Assembly (NCBI GenBank): GCA_001898405.1
Contig: MKTW01000011.1
Coordinates: 316,801-380,800, forward strand
Length of the DNA: 64,000 nt
Origin: Sphingobacteriales bacterium 44-61
GTDB taxonomy: Bacteria > Bacteroidota > Bacteroidia > Chitinophagales > Chitinophagaceae
Direction: 5' to 3'
In this document: one piece after another, positions 61,999 to 64,000 of the stretch
Layout of the letters: every line of letters starts with the position of its first letter
Numbering within the stretch: position 1 is the first letter of the stretch
Made by a program: the position numbers and the translations under genes
The notes under the pieces: model-generated
What the model was told of the DNA's origin: nothing
The model's database searches: none
Seen by the model: only the letters and a program-made list of their open reading frames with translations

Positions 61999-62575
61999 TT
62001 CCAATTTTGGATAAATATAATTATAACCGAAACCTGTTTGCTAGGATACAGGGTAATTTTCCAATTCCCGGACTAAAATAGGTAAATACTCTTAGGCTTA
62101 TGGTTGTTTGTTTTTTTATTATTGGGGAAGTTGACAGCGATTTATATCCGTTTTTTCACCCGGTGACAATAGGTGATTTCACGGTATTCGTAGAATTTTA
62201 AAAAGTGGTGTAATCACTTCACTATTATTTTCTGTCGGGAATAGTAAAGCCCACATGCAGAATTGTATCTTCCGTTTCCCGGTTTGCTGTCTAGCAGATT
62301 GAAAAATTAACACTGTGGTGGTGTTTTTATTATTAAGCCCTTCTTTGGTGGAGAGGGGCTTTTTTATTTGTGTTTATTTTTTCCTTGCTAGCATAGATGC
62401 CTCCAATATTTTTATTGAATGTCGATAAAAAAACAGACAGATCGTAAATATTAAGATACTCGTTGTACGCTTTTTACAGGGTTATTGATCAACTCCATTA
62501 TATTGCCCGCATAACGTTAAACTTGATTTCCTTGTTATGTTGTAAACCTTATTAATTACTAATAAATCTTGTTTT
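61999..62575. other. Long intergenic region with hairpin; candidate small RNA
   Basis: No ORF of note. It holds the promoter side of the TlpA gene and the hairpin at 62334-62366. AACAC/GTGTT (62309-62325) is a further short hairpin just before it. Confidence 0.4.
62334..62366 (+). terminator. Terminator-like hairpin without an upstream plus-strand gene
   Basis: AAGCCCTTCT and AGAGGGGCTT form a stem followed by TTTTTTATTT. The nearest plus-strand gene upstream (TolC) ends 1.4 kb earlier beyond a minus-strand gene, so this may be the 3' end of a small RNA. Confidence 0.6.
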
Positions 62576-62851
62576 ATGCATACCCTTAGAGATCTTGCCA
62601 TTTATGATCATTATAAGGAGTTAATGAAAAAGAAAGAAAAGACTGCGGCTTTCAAGACGATTAAAGAATTCTTTGAAGAATTTCCCGGTGATGAACCGGA
62701 GAATCATCTTTGGTTTATGACGTTTTGTGCCCTTACTTCTGATGAAGAAGAGTTGACGGCGCTGGAACGCAATGCCGTGTTGTATTTCCATGATTGTCTT
62801 CGATTGGTACTGAATACACTCCGACAGCTTAATGACGGAAAGTTGAAGTAA
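62576..62851 (+). CDS. Unknown small acidic protein
   Basis: 91 residues: MHTLRDLAIYDHYKELMKKKEKTAAF, seen as basic KKKEKTAAFKTIKEFF, then acidic DEEELTALERNAVLYF. Helical. Not recognised. First of a plus-strand series with two more small genes. Confidence 0.55.
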   Translation: MHTLRDLAIYDHYKELMKKKEKTAAFKTIKEFFEEFPGDEPENHLWFMTFCALTSDEEELTALERNAVLYFHDCLRLVLNTLRQLNDGKLK

Positions 62852-62976
62852 GGGCTGGAAGACAGCTAGTTAAAAGCAGGTGGTTAAGCCGGCTAGGAAA
62901 GGTGGGCTGCATTAAGCGTTCAGAGCCTAACGAACTACGTTTTATAAGTAAATAGGGCCAACTCACAATTAAGTAA

Positions 62977-63540
62977 ATGAATGCCAGGTTAACAAGGGGA
63001 AATAAATTATGCCACTTTTCTCTATCGAAAAAGGGTGATTCCGAAGCTGTCCGGGAAATATTTATCGAAATTGATATTGATTTTATTTATAGGGAACTAG
63101 AGGTGTGGAAAGAGGTATCAATGTCAAATGATTGCTCGGTTTATGACGAGGCTAAGTCGAGGGAACATTTGTTCAGGTATTGTAAAAGTCTTATGAAGGT
63201 GGTAGCGGCGGTGTACCTCGTTAACAAAGCAGTTTTATCGAAAAGTAAAAAGGGGGATTGCAGTTTGATATTTGATAGTGTTGTTGCCGACGTCGAGTGT
63301 GCACGCGCTTTGAAGTTTTTAAAAGAAGACGAAGGGAATAGTCCTGTTATCGCCATTCGGCGACATTTTAAAAAATTTTCTCTTGCTTATTCGAAGATTG
63401 AAGTGCGAGATATGCTTGATGCGGTTATTACTTATAAAGGGAAATACAAGGTGAATAAAAGCTGCCTATTGATATTTTACGAATGTTTGACAGTGTTACT
63501 TAAGGTTGCTAAGAGAATATTAGACCGGGAGACTAAATAG
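62977..63540 (+). CDS. Unknown protein
   Basis: 187 residues, helical, with REHLFRYCKSLMKVVAAVYLV and CLLIFYECLTVLLKVAKRIL. No domain recognised. It resembles the previous gene only in the C-terminal hydrophobic helix (LYFHDCLRLVL against IFYECLTVLLK), so the two may be distant relatives. Lies 40 bp before the LytTR gene. Confidence 0.55.
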   Translation: MNARLTRGNKLCHFSLSKKGDSEAVREIFIEIDIDFIYRELEVWKEVSMSNDCSVYDEAKSREHLFRYCKSLMKVVAAVYLVNKAVLSKSKKGDCSLIFDSVVADVECARALKFLKEDEGNSPVIAIRRHFKKFSLAYSKIEVRDMLDAVITYKGKYKVNKSCLLIFYECLTVLLKVAKRILDRETK

Positions 63541-63579
63541 TTTTCTAATTCTTAATGCCTATTCAATAAACCTTTTCTT

Positions 63580-63915
63580 ATGAATGCTTATCTTTTTATA
63601 CACTATGACCGGAAGTTTATACGCATTCGACTGGATGAGATATTATATGTATTTGCGGAGGGCCAGCGTAGCAAAATTGTTACTGGGAATGCTACCTACT
63701 TACCTCACTTGCAAATTGGGAAGTTAGAAAAATGTCTTCCCCCTGATCATTTTTTGAGAATAAATAGGTCGACTATAGTCCCGCTTGATAAGATAACTTG
63801 GTTTACTAAAGAAGAAGTCTCGGTGAATGGCCAAGTAATAGGTATCGGGGGACGGTACCTGGATGATTTGAAAGGAAGGATATGTTTGCCTATGTTTTGC
63901 GCGGAGCTAAAATAA
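63580..63915 (+). CDS. Stand-alone LytTR DNA-binding protein
   Basis: 111 residues forming one LytTR domain: IRIRLDEILYVFAEGQRSKIV, LEKCLPPDHFLRINRSTIV (with the conserved HFLRINRS) and VIGIGGRYLDDLKGRI. No receiver domain is present, so it needs a separate sensor or acts constitutively. Possible regulator of the preceding small genes. The remaining 85 bp of the window show nothing. Confidence 0.88.
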   Translation: MNAYLFIHYDRKFIRIRLDEILYVFAEGQRSKIVTGNATYLPHLQIGKLEKCLPPDHFLRINRSTIVPLDKITWFTKEEVSVNGQVIGIGGRYLDDLKGRICLPMFCAELK

Positions 63916-64000
63916 AGTGTTCCAGTTTTAGAAGTATGCCAAGCTGCTGAAAAAAGGATGCGTAATTGGTTGTTCATAAATGCAGGCGATTTCGTTCTTC

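Noticed and set aside
1-64000. CRISPR array or cas genes
   Set aside because: No regularly spaced short direct repeats and no cas-like protein were seen.
1-64000. Insertion sequences or transposases
   Set aside because: No DDE or other transposase motif and no terminal inverted repeats recognised; the only recombinase is the integrase at 4766.

Overview
The window looks like chromosome of a Bacteroidota soil or plant-associated bacterium, most likely a Chitinophaga-like member of the Chitinophagaceae. Evidence: a SusC/SusD pair with an STN-bearing SusC, a FecR/ECF-sigma switch, a hybrid two-component regulator ending in AraC, a type IX secretion sorting domain, an IntDOT-like integrase, and A/T-rich translation starts with few Shine-Dalgarno sequences. 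No rRNA, complete tRNA or CRISPR array was recognised.

Region by region. 1-4.2 kb: the end of a hybrid sensor/AraC regulator and a large secreted glucuronoyl-esterase-like (CE15) protein, probably host chromosome. 4.7-7.1 kb: tyrosine integrase, excisionase-like HTH protein and a small element protein, which mark the left end of an integrative element. The rest of the window reads as a mosaic inside that element. Three minus-strand operons carry plasmid/ICE-type genes: 19.5 to 16.5 kb (unknown protein, M20/M28-like peptidase with a zinc ribbon, small protein), 38.9 to 36.5 kb (DUF6915-, DUF6878-like and unknown proteins), and 48.3 to 42.5 kb (ArdC-like antirestriction protein, ParB, a possible ADP-ribosyltransferase, DUF3085-like, frameshifted DUF4313). 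Each operon is preceded by a long GC-rich repeat (19.8, 38.9 and 48.4 kb); two of these are clear long imperfect palindromes. Cargo lies on the far side of each repeat. No conjugation (tra/mob) genes are in the window, so the element probably continues beyond it.

Cargo blocks. 7.2-16.3 kb: a PARIS-like fused ATPase-TOPRIM protein with an unknown partner, secreted and regulatory genes, and a broken, internally inverted copy of the 16.5-17.5 kb element genes. 20.3-36.1 kb: an orphan RES-domain protein, an AraC regulator, a MauE-like membrane protein with a TlpA-like thioredoxin and two secreted four-cysteine peptides, an S9 peptidase, another thioredoxin, SusD, SusC, FecR and an ECF sigma factor. 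39.3-42.4 kb: a DnaJ-domain protein, an Mrr-like nuclease, a DUF6965-like protein, and an overlapping pair that looks like a PD-(D/E)XK plus a GIY-YIG nuclease. 49-62 kb: a divergent RND protein lacking proton-relay residues, transcribed away from a small HTH protein, three secreted four-cysteine peptides, a 6-bladed beta-propeller lipoprotein, a DUF1573 protein and an HlyD-RND-TolC efflux set, closed by a TlpA-like protein. 62.5-64 kb: two unknown small genes and a stand-alone LytTR protein.

The most interesting candidates are the two unrelated four-cysteine peptide families placed next to disulfide-handling or export machinery, the ATPase-TOPRIM two-gene unit, the double-nuclease pair, and the repeated GC-rich structures at operon heads. 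All functional assignments are from reading motifs by eye; no database search was run.
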